NCBI GenBank assembly: GCA_009731375.1 | Contig: BJOX01000155.1 | Location: forward strand, 297,253 to 327,230 | Length of the DNA: 29,978 bases | Origin: Paulinella micropora | Lineage: Eukaryota; Cercozoa; Imbricatea; Euglyphida | Direction of reading: 5' to 3' | Shown here: positions 9,693 through 20,054 of the stretch, piece after piece | How the letters are laid out: each line of letters starts with the position of its first letter | How positions within the stretch are numbered: the stretch's first letter is position 1 | Translations under genes and position numbers: made by a program | Notes under the pieces: model-generated | The model's input: only the letters and a program-made list of their open reading frames with translations | Databases searched by the model: none | What the model was told of the DNA's origin: nothing

Positions 9693-9743
9693 CTGTAGAA
9701 GACATACATAAGGATTGGTTGATTGGTTGATTGNNNNNNNNNN

Positions 9744-10623
9744 CCTATCTATCTATCCATCCATCCATCTATGTATGTACCCATGCGGTGTAGTCGTCGC
9801 TGGCATCTAACGTGAACATGGTCTGTCCAGAGGTAGGCGAAATACTAGTCGTCATTGTGTAGCTGGATGGACAAACAATCACAGGGATCTGATTGTCCTA
9901 TACAGAAGGAAGAAGAAGAAGGAAGAAGAAGAAGGAAGAAGAAGAAGGAAGAAGAAGAAGGAAGAAGAAGAAGGAAGAAGAAGAAGGAAGAAGAAGGAAG
10001 AAGGAAGAAGAAGAAGGAAGAAGAAGAAGGAAGAAGAAGAAGGAAAAGAAGGANNNNNNNNNNGGAAGAAGAAGAAGGTAGGTAGGTAGGTAGGTAGGTA
10101 AATACTAGTCGTCATAGTGTAGCTGGATGGACAAACAATCACAGGGATCTGGTTGTCTTATACAGGTAGGTAGGTAGGTGGGTAGGTAGGTAGGTAGGCA
10201 GGCAGGTAGCTAGATAGGCAGGTAGGTAGGTAGGTAGCTAGGTAGGTAGGTAGGTAGGTAGGTAGGTAGGTAGGTAGGTAGGTAGGTGGGTAGGTAGGTG
10301 GGTAGGTAGGCAGGTAGGTAGGTAGGTAGCTAGGTAGGTAGGTAGGAAGACAAACAGAAAGGTGGGTCGCTAGGTAGGCAGATGCCTACTGTGTTTACCT
10401 ACCTAGCTACCTACCGAGAGAGACACATCGGGAGAAAGACGAACAGGTAGATACTAGACACCACGACGGACACCATGAAGAAAGATAGGTAGGAAAATAG
10501 GCAGGTCAGTAGGCAGGTAGGTACGTAAGTAGGAAGGTAGGTAGGTAGGTAGGTAGGTAGGTAGGTAGGTAGGTAGGGCTCACAAGAAAAAAACAGGCAG
10601 CTTCAGCAGCTTCTGTAGATTCT

Positions 10624-10685
<62 letters not shown>

Positions 10686-10835
10686 ACCACCACAGTCACC
10701 GAGATATAGATATAGATATAGGCATAGATATAGATATAGATATAGATATAGATATAGATAGAGATATAGATAGAGATATAGATACAGATATAGACGATAT
10801 AGAAATATGGATACATAGATACAGATATAAAATAC
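9744..10835. repeat. (GAAGAAGAAGAAG)n, (GTAG)n and (GA)n intron (copy 2)
   Basis: Counterpart of 4390-5464, including the 5'-half copy of the HYR-start exon at 10100-10158 and the 3'-half copy of the micro-exon at 10688-10702. A 10-N gap falls in the GAAGAAG array at 10054-10063. Confidence 0.9.
9781..9897 (-). CDS. Exon: start of a further HYR repeat (copy 2)
   Basis: 117 nt, phase 0 to 0, in the 310-bp contig 9744-10053. Same exon as 4419-4535: acceptor TGTATAG at 9898-9899 and GTACAT donor at 9779-9780. It begins [15 protein letters not shown]. The contig differs slightly in its repeat flank (CCATCCATCC) from 4390-4415. If the next exon really were 9490-9692, which needs phase 1, the reading frame would break. 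This argues that the contig order here is artificial. Confidence 0.75.
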
Positions 10836-10884
10836 CAATACAGTCACTGAGAAGTTGCAGAAGCCTGTGTTGCCTGCCGCGTCC
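10836..10884 (-). CDS. 49-nt micro-exon: HYR terminal motif
   Basis: Acceptor TTATCAG (10885-10886), donor GTATTT (10834-10835), phase 2 to 0. It encodes the R completed from the previous exon followed by [16 protein letters not shown], the most conserved part of an HYR repeat, and so finishes the fifth HYR of the large exon. The next exon starts [10 protein letters not shown] in phase 0. Identical copy at 5465-5513, where the flanking fragment copies are described. Confidence 0.8.
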
Positions 10885-11117
10885 CTGATAATAGATGTAG
10901 ATGTAGATGTAGATGTAGATGTAGATGTAGATGTCGATGTAGATACAGATGCAGATATATATATATATATATACATATATATATTACAAAAGCCTGTGTT
11001 GCCTGCCGCGTCCCTGTTCATAGATGTAGATGTCGATGTAGATGTAGATGTAGATGTAGTAGATGTAGATGTAGATGTAGATGTAGGCAGATGCAGATGC
11101 AGATGTATATGTATATA

Positions 11118-11160
<43 letters not shown>

Positions 11161-11268
11161 CAAAAGCCTGTGTTGCCTGCCGCGTCCCTGATCATAGATG
11201 TAGATGTAGATGTAGATGTAGATGTAGATGTAGATGTAGATGCAGATGCAGATGCAGATGCAGATGCA

Positions 11269-11322
<54 letters not shown>

Positions 11323-11409
11323 TATATTTCAAAAGCCTGTGTTGCCTGCCGCGTCCCTGATAATAAATGTAGATGTAGATGTAGATGTAGATGTAGATGC
11401 AGATGTATG

Positions 11410-11461
<52 letters not shown>

Positions 11462-11542
11462 TATTACAAAAGCCTGTTTTGCCTGCCGCGTCCCTGATAA
11501 CAGATGTAGATGTAGATGCAGATGCAGATGTATGTATGTAAG

Positions 11543-11579
<37 letters not shown>

Positions 11580-11822
11580 CACAAGCCTGTGTTGCCTGCC
11601 GCGTCCCTGATCATAGATGTAGATGTGGATGTAGATGTAGATGTAGATGTAGATGCAGATGCAGATGCAGATGTAGATATATATATATACATACATATAT
11701 ATATTATATATATATATATATATATCACAAAAGCCTGCATTGCCTGCCGCGTCCCTGTTCATAGATGTAGATGAAGATGTAGATGTAGATGTAGATGTAG
11801 ATGTAGATGCAGATGTAGATGC

Positions 11823-11883
<61 letters not shown>

Positions 11884-12297
11884 CATATATATATATTATA
11901 TATATATATATAATATATATATAACAAAAACCTGCGTTGCCTGCCTCGTCCCTGATATAAACACAGAAAAGGATATATATATATATATATATGCATATAT
12001 ATATATATATGTGTGTGTGTGTGTATGTGTGTCTGTGTATGTGTGTGTAGATGTAGATGTAGATGTAGATGTAGATGTAGATTTAGACGCAGGTGCAGAT
12101 GCAGACGTAGATGTAGATGTATATATATATATGTATGTATATATATATGTATATAGATATAGATATAGATATAGATATAGATATAGATATAGATAAAGAT
12201 AAAGATATAGATATAGATATAGATATAGATATAGATATAGATATAGAAGATAAAGATATATGGATACATAGATCTATATACAGATATAGAAAGCGAC
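10885..12297. repeat. Composite satellite intron with seven micro-exon fragments (copy 2)
   Basis: Same as 5514-6926 shifted by 5371 bp with repeat lengths unchanged. The seven acceptor-bearing fragments lie between 10989 and 11951. Confidence 0.9.
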
Positions 12298-13639
12298 CTG
12301 GCCATGTAGCTGATCGCGTTGCTGCCCAGCGCGAACTGCTCGATGGGTCTGTTGGGGTTGTTTTGCGAGGCCACGGGCTCGTTCACCACGCCTTTGTGGT
12401 CCACCGCCACAGGGTGCGCCCACCAAGGGTTGGCAGCGCCCGTGTCCGGCCAGTTCGCGCTGGACAGCACAAGGTCGCCCGGGCAAGAAGGCGTCACTCC
12501 GCCGATGGCTGCGCCGCTGAAGTAAGGGGCTCCGCTGTCCAACACAGTCACGGTGAAAGCGCAAGTCCCGACGTTGCCGCTGGCGTCTCTGCCGGAGTAG
12601 GTGACGGTGCTCACGCTGGGGTCAGACGCACCCAAAGGCTTGACAGGAAACGAGGCGCCCGATGCATAGTTGGATCCTGTGATGGTCGGCGCTGGTGACA
12701 CGTCGTTGTCAGTGATGGTGGCGACAGCCCATGTCGCGATGGCCGTCGCGGCGGCAGTGCTGACTTGCACGTTTGCAGGGCATGCCAGCACGGGCGCTCC
12801 GATGTCCTTGATCGTCAAGGGAATGACACACTGGGCCGAGTTCCGGTTCCCCTCCGCGTAAGGGTAGCTGCCCTTGTCCTTCACAGTGATGGTAACGTTG
12901 GTGACTGAAGGCACTTCAAAGTAAGACGCGTTGGGAATCGACTGGTACAGCACCGTGTTCGCCGGGTCGTTGTCAGCATAAAAGACAAACTCAACCCAGC
13001 TCACGGACTCTGTTGATGCCGTCGAGTTGACGCTAATAGAGCTAGGACAGGTGAGAGTGGGGGGCTGGAGGTCGTTGACGGTCAGGATAAACGTGCAGCT
13101 GGCTCGATTGCCTGCCGCGTCCGTGGTGGAGTAGACGATCGAGTGTTGTCCGACGGTATACGTGCCCACGGGTGCATTTTTCGTGCTTGTGCCGTCCAGG
13201 TTGTCGGTCACCGTCACGGGGGTGGTGGCCAGGGTTCCAGTCGGCATGCCAGCCTGCGCTACGATAGTGATGGGTGGGCAGGTCAGGACCGGGGGCTCCG
13301 TGTCCACTACAGTCACCGAGTAGACGCAGGTCGTGGGCCCGTTCCCAGCACCGTCCTTGACCGACCAAGTGAACTGCGTGGTCCCGACTCTGAGCGTGGC
13401 GGTGGGGCCGCCGCTGTAGGTCCCGCCCGGGGCGCCAGCGAAGTTGGCCGTGGGGGTGAGCCCCACAGTCTGGTCGGGGGACTCGCACAGGTAAGGGCCG
13501 CTGGTATAGCCCGACCCGATGAAGGTAGTCTCGTCGACGCCGCTGACGGAGGGCAGGCTGTAGGTCGCGAAGAGCTTACCGGCGTCCAAGGGGATCGTCA
13601 AGGGCTGCGCGGGGCAGCCGCTCAAGGTCGGAGCCACAC
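12298..13639 (-). CDS. Large exon: five HYR repeats
   Basis: 1342 nt between acceptor ACGCACAG (13640-13641) and donor GTCGCT (12296-12297), phase 1 to 2, 446 whole codons. HYR repeats occupy residues 1-112, 113-189, 190-278, 279-367 and 368-446. Landmarks are [20 protein letters not shown] and [10 protein letters not shown] at repeat starts, and [17 protein letters not shown] and [17 protein letters not shown] at ends. The fifth repeat stops at SYMA plus two bases. The micro-exon at 10836-10884 supplies the missing base and the HYR ending [18 protein letters not shown] longer open frame runs past the donor into (TA)n and is an artefact. The best-supported exon of this block; identical copy at 6927-8268. 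Confidence 0.9.
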
Positions 13640-13659
13640 CTGTGCGTAGGCGTGTAATA

Positions 13660-13874
13660 TGAGAAGTTCCTAGTTCTTAAGTGCAATGAGCAATTACTTC
13701 AAGCGCTTCGTTCTCAGTCAATAATGGTGTCTAGAATCTGTATCTTAGCTCATTAGGAAGCTCTTGACGAGGGCTTTCAAATGAGCCACTGCACAGGCGA
13801 CAACAACCAAGATTGGCTGAGATCGAATCACTTGAAGTAATTGCTCGTTATACTTAAGAACTAGGAACTTCTCA
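13660..13874. mobile_element. 215-bp foldback element filling an intron (copy 3)
   Basis: Same as 1159-1373. With a degenerate partial element after it (about 13885-14013) it makes up most of the 417-bp intron 13640-14056. The element end is 20 bp from the acceptor of the five-HYR exon. Confidence 0.85.
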
Positions 13875-14056
13875 CATTGTATGTATCTGTGTTAAGACTC
13901 ATCAGAGAGCTCTTGCTGTGAGAAGGTACTTGGTAAGAGCTTTCAAAAAAGCTAGCTAACCCTCAAGCCAGAGCAAGCAGTATTGGCTGAGAACGAATAG
14001 CTGGAATCGTTTATAAATTATATTCACAAACTATGAATTGTCATACATGTATATAC

Positions 14057-14207
14057 CATCGGTGACGTTGACGGAGAGGGTGCAAGCGCCGCCCGTGGTG
14101 ATGCCGTTGTTGGCGGTGATGGTCAGCGTGTGCAGGCCAGGAGGCAAGGCCACAGGAGAGTTGATGTTGGACGTGGGACCCGAGGGACAGCCGTATGACG
14201 TGCTCAC
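14057..14207 (-). CDS. Exon: degenerate HYR-like repeat
   Basis: 151 nt between acceptor TGGATAG (14208-14209) and donor GTATAT (14055-14056), phase 0 to 1. It encodes VSTSYGCPSGPTSNINSPVA ... GLHTLTITANNG ... ACTLSVNVTD. The CP near the start and the C-x-L-x-V-x-V-x-D ending match the HYR plan, with a shortened middle. Its final G is completed by the five-HYR exon to give [13 protein letters not shown], a natural HYR-to-HYR junction. Identical copies are at 8686-8836 and 1556-1706. Confidence 0.85.
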
Positions 14208-14382
14208 CTATCCATATGGGTATGTTATGTATGTTATCTATGTTAATGTATGTTATGTGTATGTTATGTATGTAAGTTATGTAGGACAAGCTTAGCTAGA
14301 CAGATATGTATGTTATGTATGTTATGTATGTTATGTATGTTATGTATGTATGTATGTATGTATGTACGTACACGTATGTATG

Positions 14383-14411
<29 letters not shown>

Positions 14412-14413
<2 letters not shown>

Positions 14414-14464
14414 TGGAGAGTTAATGTTGGCAGTGGGGCCCGAGGGGCAGGCATGATGTGCTTC
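14412..14464 (-). repeat. 5'-end copy of the 14057-14207 exon
   Basis: About 50 bp similar to the beginning of the downstream exon (reads ACPSGPTANINSPL against GCPSGPTSNINSPV), ending in (CATA)n. Same as 1911-1963 and 9041-9093. It lies upstream of the full exon. Confidence 0.75.
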
Positions 14465-14465
14465 T

Positions 14466-14529
<64 letters not shown>

Positions 14530-14545
14530 TTATCTATTTACCTAT

Positions 14546-14617
<72 letters not shown>

Positions 14618-14679
14618 ATATCTATCTTACCTATATATGCGTATGAATTCATGTTATTTCTATCTATCTGTTTATCTAT

Positions 14680-14736
<57 letters not shown>

Positions 14737-14850
14737 CTATATATGTGTATGCTATTCATGTTATTTATGTTTGTTGTGTACGTACATTCATACTGGAAAT
14801 GAAATCGAATCTTCACATGTATATGTTTATATGCTATTGTATGTATATCA
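14465..14850. repeat. (TATC)n and related intronic microsatellite
   Basis: TATC arrays at 14465-14630 and 14655-14735 in the intron between the CWEF exon and the HYR-like exon. The (TATG)n array at 14220-14411 completes the intron. Layout is identical to 9094-9480. Confidence 0.9.
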
Positions 14851-14860
14851 TAAACATGAC

Positions 14861-15063
14861 CTTCAACAGCGCGCCGCTGTTGTTTCCGTCAGCCAGAATG
14901 GTGGAGCGTGCTTCCTTGTTGAAGGCGACGTTGGCAGTGTACCCGGCCGTGGTGGTGGCGGTGATCAAGCTCAGATCATTACACTGCAGCCAGTCGAGCG
15001 CGCTGCTGCTGGTCATGCCCAGCACCATCAGACCCGAACCGCACAACGCGAACTCCCAACAGC
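14861..15063 (-). CDS. Exon of unknown domain (CWEFALCG...)
   Basis: 203 nt between a classic acceptor TCTTCTACAG (15064-15065) and donor GTCATG (14859-14860), phase 1 to 0. It completes a Gly codon and encodes CWEFALCGSGLMVLGMTSSS ... ADGNNSGALLK. Two early cysteines and a later WLQC suggest a disulfide-bonded extracellular fold. No family recognised. It joins in phase to the HYR-like exon at 14057-14207. An identical copy is at 9490-9692. Confidence 0.75.
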
Positions 15064-15215
15064 CTGTAGAAGACATACATAAGGATTGGTTGATTGGTTG
15101 ATTGATTGATTGAAAGCTGCTGGCCGCGGCAAAGCTGAATCAATCCTAGACCTGTAGCGGTGTCGTACTTGCGCCTGCATGTAATCGACATGAAATCGAT
15201 TGATTGACTGGTTGG

Positions 15216-15258
<43 letters not shown>

Positions 15259-15408
15259 GTTGGTTGGTTAATCGATTGATTGGTTGATTGATTGATTGGT
15301 TGATTGGTTGGTTGATTGGTTAAAAGAACGATAGCTATGGCCGTGACAAAGCTGTGCAAGAAGTACCCACAAGTACTTAATCTGGTCTTCTGTCTGTTCT
15401 GAATATAG
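15064..15408. repeat. (GATT)n microsatellite intron
   Basis: Intron filled with (GATT)n and (GGTT)n arrays plus the exon fragment above. The equivalent array ends contig 2105-9733, where the assembly breaks. Confidence 0.85.
15114..15174 (-). repeat. 3'-end copy of the 15411-15477 exon with donor and intron start
   Basis: Minus-strand 15152-15174 repeats the last 23 nt of the exon (RKYDTAT) and its GTCTA donor. 15114-15151 is similar to intron sequence at about 15325-15355 (an AGCT...GGCCG..ACAAAGCTG motif). It sits between two (GATT)n arrays, downstream of the full exon. Confidence 0.75.
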
Positions 15409-15410
15409 AC

Positions 15411-15477
15411 CTGTAGCGGTGTCGTACTTGCGCACAGGCACCCCGGAGCCCAGACCAGCGCAGTGCGTGTCCGTGTC
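15411..15477 (-). CDS. Short exon of unknown domain
   Basis: 67 nt between acceptor ATTATTAG (15478-15479) and donor GTCTAT (15409-15410), phase 0 to 1. It encodes DTDTHCAGLGSGVPVRKYDT then AT, and the split Gly codon is completed by the next exon (CWEF...). The preceding exon ends in phase 0, so both junctions agree. A copy of its 3' end and donor lies downstream at 15114-15174. No family recognised. Confidence 0.7.
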
Positions 15478-15486
15478 CTAATAATG

Positions 15487-15541
<55 letters not shown>

Positions 15542-15576
15542 CGGTGGTGGTGGTGGTGGTGGTAGTAGTAGTAGTA

Positions 15577-15631
<55 letters not shown>

Positions 15632-15647
15632 CAGTAGTAGTAGTAGC

Positions 15648-15693
<46 letters not shown>

Positions 15694-15703
15694 NNNNNNN
15701 NNN

Positions 15704-15755
<52 letters not shown>

Positions 15756-15790
15756 CAACAACTACAACAACAACAACAACAACAACAACA
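15478..15790. repeat. (GTA)n, gap, poly-A and (CAA)n
   Basis: Intron made of GTA trinucleotides with GTG and GCA variants up to the gap at 15694-15703, then a poly-A run and CAA. On the minus strand the (TAC)n run leads into the acceptor of the exon at 15411-15477. Confidence 0.9.
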
Positions 15791-15795
15791 ATTAC

Positions 15796-16014
15796 CACGC
15801 CAGAGTTGGAGCCTTGGTACAAGAGCGCGCGCAGGGAGACATCATTGACCGTGGGACACACTTTGACCAGTAGATACTTGCCTGCGAATGCGTCGGTGGT
15901 TTCTAAAGTTCCTAGGGCAGTGTTAAAGGAGACGGAGATGGCTGCTTTGACTAGCTTGAAGTCGGTGGACAACGGATAGCTAGACATGGAGGGGGTAACG
16001 TCAACAAAGACCGC
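15796..16014 (-). CDS. Exon of unknown extracellular domain
   Basis: 219 nt, exactly 73 codons, phase 0 to 0, between acceptor TATGCCCAG (16015-16016) and donor GTAATT (15794-15795). It encodes AVFVDVTPSMSSYPLSTDFK... through KVCPTVNDVSLRALLYQG and ends NSGV. Alternating hydrophobics suggest a beta-sandwich domain, but I recognise no family. It follows the DUF4215-like module and precedes a short exon that is also phase 0. The downstream intron begins with (GTT)n and poly-T on the minus strand and contains a gap. Confidence 0.75.
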
Positions 16015-16144
16015 CTGGGCATACACAGTACACAACGAAAGAAACATTACTTCCGTAATTATCAAACATCGGGGACTGTTCTGCAAATGTTTGTTATGCA
16101 GATGGATAATACATACTGACCTACCTATGAAGCCATCATTCCAT

Positions 16145-16370
16145 CCATCTATCTACTATCTATCTATCTATCTATCTATCTATATATCTATCTATCTCTC
16201 TCTCTCTCTCTCTTATCCTATCTTATTCTTATCTTATCTTTATCTTTATCTAATTCTGATTTTAATTCTGATTCTAATTCTTATTCTTAAATGTAAATCT
16301 AAATCTAAATCTAAATCTAAATCTAAATCTAAATCTAATCTAACCTGATCTAATCTATCTATCTATTTAC
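16145..16370. repeat. Microsatellite-rich intron, (CTAT)n, (CT)n and (ATCTAA)n
   Basis: The intron between the six-HYR exon and the next exon (16015-16370) consists mainly of CTAT, CT, TTATC and AAATCT repeats. The minus-strand reading of its 3' part happens to be open and mimics a signal peptide (see rejected items). Confidence 0.85.
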
Positions 16371-18220
16371 CTGCGTGCCTATTCGGCTGCCGGGTTGAAT
16401 GGCGACGGAACCTCCACCCGCCACGACCGCACCTACCATTGTGTGATCCCCATCGTTTCTCAGGGCGCGGTACAGACAGTCGCGCGAGACGTAGCTCTTG
16501 GGGAAGTAGTTCGCGGTACTGTTACAGGTACAGGTCAGCGTGCAGCCGATGCCGATGGCGGGGTTGCTGGCGCTTTGGTGCTCGCATTGCTCCCCACCTG
16601 CCGTGTACAGGTCGCCGCACTTCTGTTGAACGGTCAGGGTGAAGTTGCAGTGGCCCGTGTTGCCGTCCTCGTCCGTCAGCGAGGCTTGCACCAGCGAGCT
16701 GCCAAGGTTGAAATCGAACCCAGCTGAGGGGAAGTAAACGACGTTTGCAGTTACCAGGCTGGAGTCAGCATTGTCCGAGACAGCGAAGGAAAACACCGGA
16801 CCCAAGCCGGACGCTTTGCCGTTGTCAGTGGTGATGATCTGGTTCGAGCAAAAAATCACCGGGGCTTGGTTATCGACGATGTTGACGGTGAACCTGCACG
16901 TGGCGTTGTTTTTGCTGGCGTCCTCGACGTAGTAGTTGACCGTGATCAGGTCGCTGCCAGCCGTCCAGACCATGTGAGCGCTGTCCAAGTAGTTGGTAGC
17001 TAGGCTGGCCTGATTGATCTGATCGTTGTCTTGGTAGGCAACCAGACCCGCGCTCCTGAAGTCTGCAGCCCAGTAGTTCACGCCTGGCTGCGTGTAACGA
17101 GTCAAAGCAGGCGGGGTGCTGGGACAGGGGTTGAAGGTCGGACGCTCCATATCTTTGACGGTGACCGTGAAGCTGCAGGCAGCCGTCAGGCCCGTGTGGT
17201 CCGTCACCGTGTAGGTGATGGTGTTCGCGCCTGGCACCAGGGTCGCAGGGGCATTGTGCACCACGCTCGCAACTCCGTCGTTGTCCGCAGAGCTAGCATG
17301 GCCCCAAGGCACGGTTACGGGAACCGTGTAAGAAGTGATGCCAGTGTCCATGGGCACCACCAGACTGGCAGGGCAAGCGACGGTCGGGTTCTGCGTGTCC
17401 TGCACGTAGACGAGCGTGTAGCACGACCCAGAAAACCCGGCCGCGTCCGTGGCAGTGTAGGTCACGTTCCAAGGCTGGCCGCCCCGCACGCCAGACGTGA
17501 TGGCGAAGCTGGCGGTCGCGGGCAAGCTCGTCGATGATGTCACGCCAACGTTGTCTTGTTTTGCAAAGAGAGCAGCCCAGCCTGTGATTGCCACTGCATT
17601 CGAGGCCGGAGCTGCGACCTTGTTCTGCTGTGGCGGGCAGGTCACGGTCGGAGGGGTCACGTCGGTCACCTTTACACGCAGAATGCACTGCGCGCTGTTG
17701 CCGGCCAGGTCCCAGTGCGTGTACTTGCGGCCTCCGTTCCCCACGTTGGCGCCGCCCCCAGGCTGGTACAAGTAGAAGCCTGCGTTGGTTGCCTGCTGCG
17801 TGTACGTTGTCCCATCGGCATCGCCGCTCCAGCTGCCATACGCGGGAAGGTTGCCTACAAGTCCCGACCCAGCATCCGAGAACGAGATCGCAGCCTGAAT
17901 AGCCGTCCAGCTCTGCTGCGTGTACGTGCCGCTGACAGAGCCGACGTTTACGTCGATGGCAGGGTCAGCGGGACACACGACCGAAGGCGGCGTAGTGTCG
18001 TAGGTGACGGAGAAACTGCACTCGGCGTAGTTGCCAGAGGCGTCAGTGGCCCGCAGCGTGATGCTTTGCTGCGTGTTCTTGGTCACGTTGCCGGGCGGCT
18101 CGCCAGCTGTCTGCGTGATGGTGGGCGTTGGGTCCACGTCGTCTGTGGCTTGGGCCAGCCAGGTGGGCATTGTGTTGGTGACGAGGTCTGCGGGGCAGCT
18201 GATGGCGGGCTGGCCCAGGT
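16371..18220 (-). CDS. Large exon: six HYR repeats plus DUF4215-like Cys module
   Basis: 1850 nt (616 codons) open from the contig edge to a strong donor, CGCAG then GTAAAT (16369-16370), ending phase 0. HYR repeats, immunoglobulin-like beta sandwiches found in hyalin and adhesion proteins, occupy residues 1-74, 75-186, 187-274, 275-356, 357-449 and 450-532. Each begins D-x2-P-x-(V/I)-x-CP and most end with a D-(A/D)-G-N-x3-C-x-F-x-V-x-V signature, for example TDASGNYAECSFSVTYD. Repeat 6 has FCSN in place of CP. Residues 533-565 carry CGDLYTAGGEQCE...GCTLTCTC, resembling the Cys-rich DUF4215/Myxococcus repeat. The last 50 residues are unassigned and continue into the next exon. Likely extracellular matrix or adhesion function. 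Confidence 0.9.
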
Positions 18221-18230
18221 NNNNNNNNNN

Positions 18231-19042
18231 GCACTGGGCCGAGTTCCGGTTCCCCTCCGCGTAAGGGTAGCTGCCCTTGTCCTTCACAGTGATGGTAACG
18301 TTGGTGACTGAAGGCACTTCAAAGTAAGACGCGTTAGGAATCGACTGGTACAGCACCGTGTTCGCCGGGTCGTTGTCAGCATAAAAGACAAACTCAACCC
18401 AGCTCACGGACTCTGTTGATGCCGTCGAGTTGACGCTAATAGAGCTAGGACAGGTGAGAGTGGGGGGCTGGAGGTCGTTGACGGTCAGGATAAACGTGCA
18501 GCTGGCTCGATTGCCTGCCGCGTCCGTGGTGGAGTAGACGATCGAGTGTTGTCCGACGGTATACGTGCCCACGGGTGCATTTTTCGTGCTTGTGCCGTCC
18601 AGGTTGTCGGTCACCGTCACGGGGGTGGTGGCCAGGGTTCCAGTCGGCATGCCAGCCTGCGCTACGATAGTGATGGGTGGGCAGGTCAGGACCGGGGGCT
18701 CCGTGTCCACTACAGTCACCGAGTAGACGCAGGTCGTGGGCCCGTTCCCAGCACCGTCCTTGACCGACCAAGTGAACTGCGTGGTCCCGACTCTGAGCGT
18801 GGCGGTGGGGCCGCCGCTGTAGGTCCCGCCCGGGGCGCCAGCGAAGTTGGCCGTGGGGGTGAGCCCCACAGTCTGGTCGGGGGACTCGCACAGGTAAGGG
18901 CCGCTGGTATAGCCCGACCCGATGAAGGTAGTCTCGTCGACGCCGCTGACGGAGGGCAGGCTGTAGGTCGCGAAGAGCTTACCGGCGTCCAAGGGGATCG
19001 TCAAGGGCTGCGCGGGGCAGCCGCTCAAGGTCGGAGCCACAC
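18231..19042 (-). CDS. HYR-repeat exon fragment, redundant or allelic copy
   Basis: Contig 18231-19060 matches 327-1156 base for base as far as I compared, including the A-type variants (G at 327, A at 432). It holds the start of the five-HYR exon: the acceptor ACGCACAG (19043-19044), two complete HYR repeats and most of a third, cut at NSAQC. It is bounded by 10-N gaps on both sides. As placed, it interrupts the EGF-to-HYR exon. I treat it as a displaced haplotype contig of the exon at 12298-13639, not an extra exon. Confidence 0.75.
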
Positions 19043-19070
19043 CTGTGCGTAGGCGTGTAANNNNNNNNNN

Positions 19071-19136
19071 GGACGGACTGGGCGCGCAGTGGTCGAGCTC
19101 GCAGTTGGGACCCGTGTGACACGCGTCGCACACACA
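19071..19136 (-). CDS. Exon: second half of EGF-like domain, truncated by gap
   Basis: Opens after the acceptor GTGCGCAG (19137-19138) in phase 0 and encodes CVCDACHTGPNCELDHCAPS then PS before the gap. The CxC...GPNC spacing completes the EGF-like domain begun at 20499-20567. The reading frame is still open at the gap. The contig 16371-18220 starts with LGQPAISCPADL, exactly what should follow an EGF-HYR linker. I infer that the two contigs are fragments of one exon and that the 830-bp contig between them is misplaced. Confidence 0.75.
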
Positions 19137-19170
19137 CTGCGCACATAGACATACATGCACGTATTGAATA

Positions 19171-19174
19171 TTGA

Positions 19175-19209
<35 letters not shown>

Positions 19210-19314
19210 AAGGATAATGCTAATGATAATGATAATATTTCAATAACAATGCTACTACTACCACTACTACTACTACTACTACTAATAATAATAATAATAA
19301 TAATAATAGTAATG

Positions 19315-19365
<51 letters not shown>
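19171..19365. repeat. (GAT)n, (ACT)n and (AAT)n arrays
   Basis: GAT run at 19177-19210, then ACT and AAT arrays that continue into the SINE tail. Confidence 0.9.
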
Positions 19366-19631
19366 GTGCTTCTCTCTCAATGGCTGATGCAAATCTGCAC
19401 ATGCGCCTCCATCGTCTCACCCGTGAGGGGAGTACGAAGAATTGACGATAGGCTCTAATGACACCCCCGCAAGGGCAGTTCCAACACTTCCAGACGGGCC
19501 GGTATGTTCAATGAAAATACTGGTCCAGACGGATCGGTATGTTCAATGAAAATACTGGTGGCACCGACGGGAATCGAACTGGCGACAGGGCCCAGATGGT
19601 AGAACTTGACCACTGGGCTATCACGGTGTCC
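19366..19631 (-). mobile_element. tRNA-derived SINE, full length
   Basis: 266-bp minus-strand copy of the element at 27861-28126. The tRNA-like head (76 nt with A and B boxes and terminal ACCA) lies at 19556-19631, followed by the duplicated roughly 36-bp unit and the GAGAAGCAC end at 19366. AAT arrays flank both sides. The two full copies differ at few positions, suggesting recent activity. It lies in the intron between the two halves of the EGF-like domain. Confidence 0.85.
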
Positions 19632-19697
<66 letters not shown>

Positions 19698-19769
19698 GTA
19701 ACGATAATAATAATAATAATAGTAGTAGTAGTAGTAGTAGCAGTAGTAGTAGTAGTAGTATTAGTAGTA

Positions 19770-19840
19770 GCTCGCAGTTGGGACCCGTGTGACACACGTC
19801 GCACACAGACTGCGCAGACAGACAGACATGAACAGATTTA

Positions 19841-19882
<42 letters not shown>

Positions 19883-20006
19883 CTAATGATAATGAAAATA
19901 TTTTAATACTAATTTTAATAATAATTAAAAATAATAGTAACAATAATAGTAATAATAATAATAATAACAACAATAATAATAATAACAATAATGATAATAA
20001 CAATAA

Positions 20007-20054
<48 letters not shown>

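Noticed and set aside
15978-16086. Signal-peptide-like start MQNSPRCLIITEVMFLSL followed by CTVYAQA
   Set aside because: It extends across the acceptor CCCAG at 16015-16016 into intron sequence. The exon joins in phase 0 to the preceding large exon, so the hydrophobic run is most likely translated intron. A second gene starting here cannot be fully excluded.
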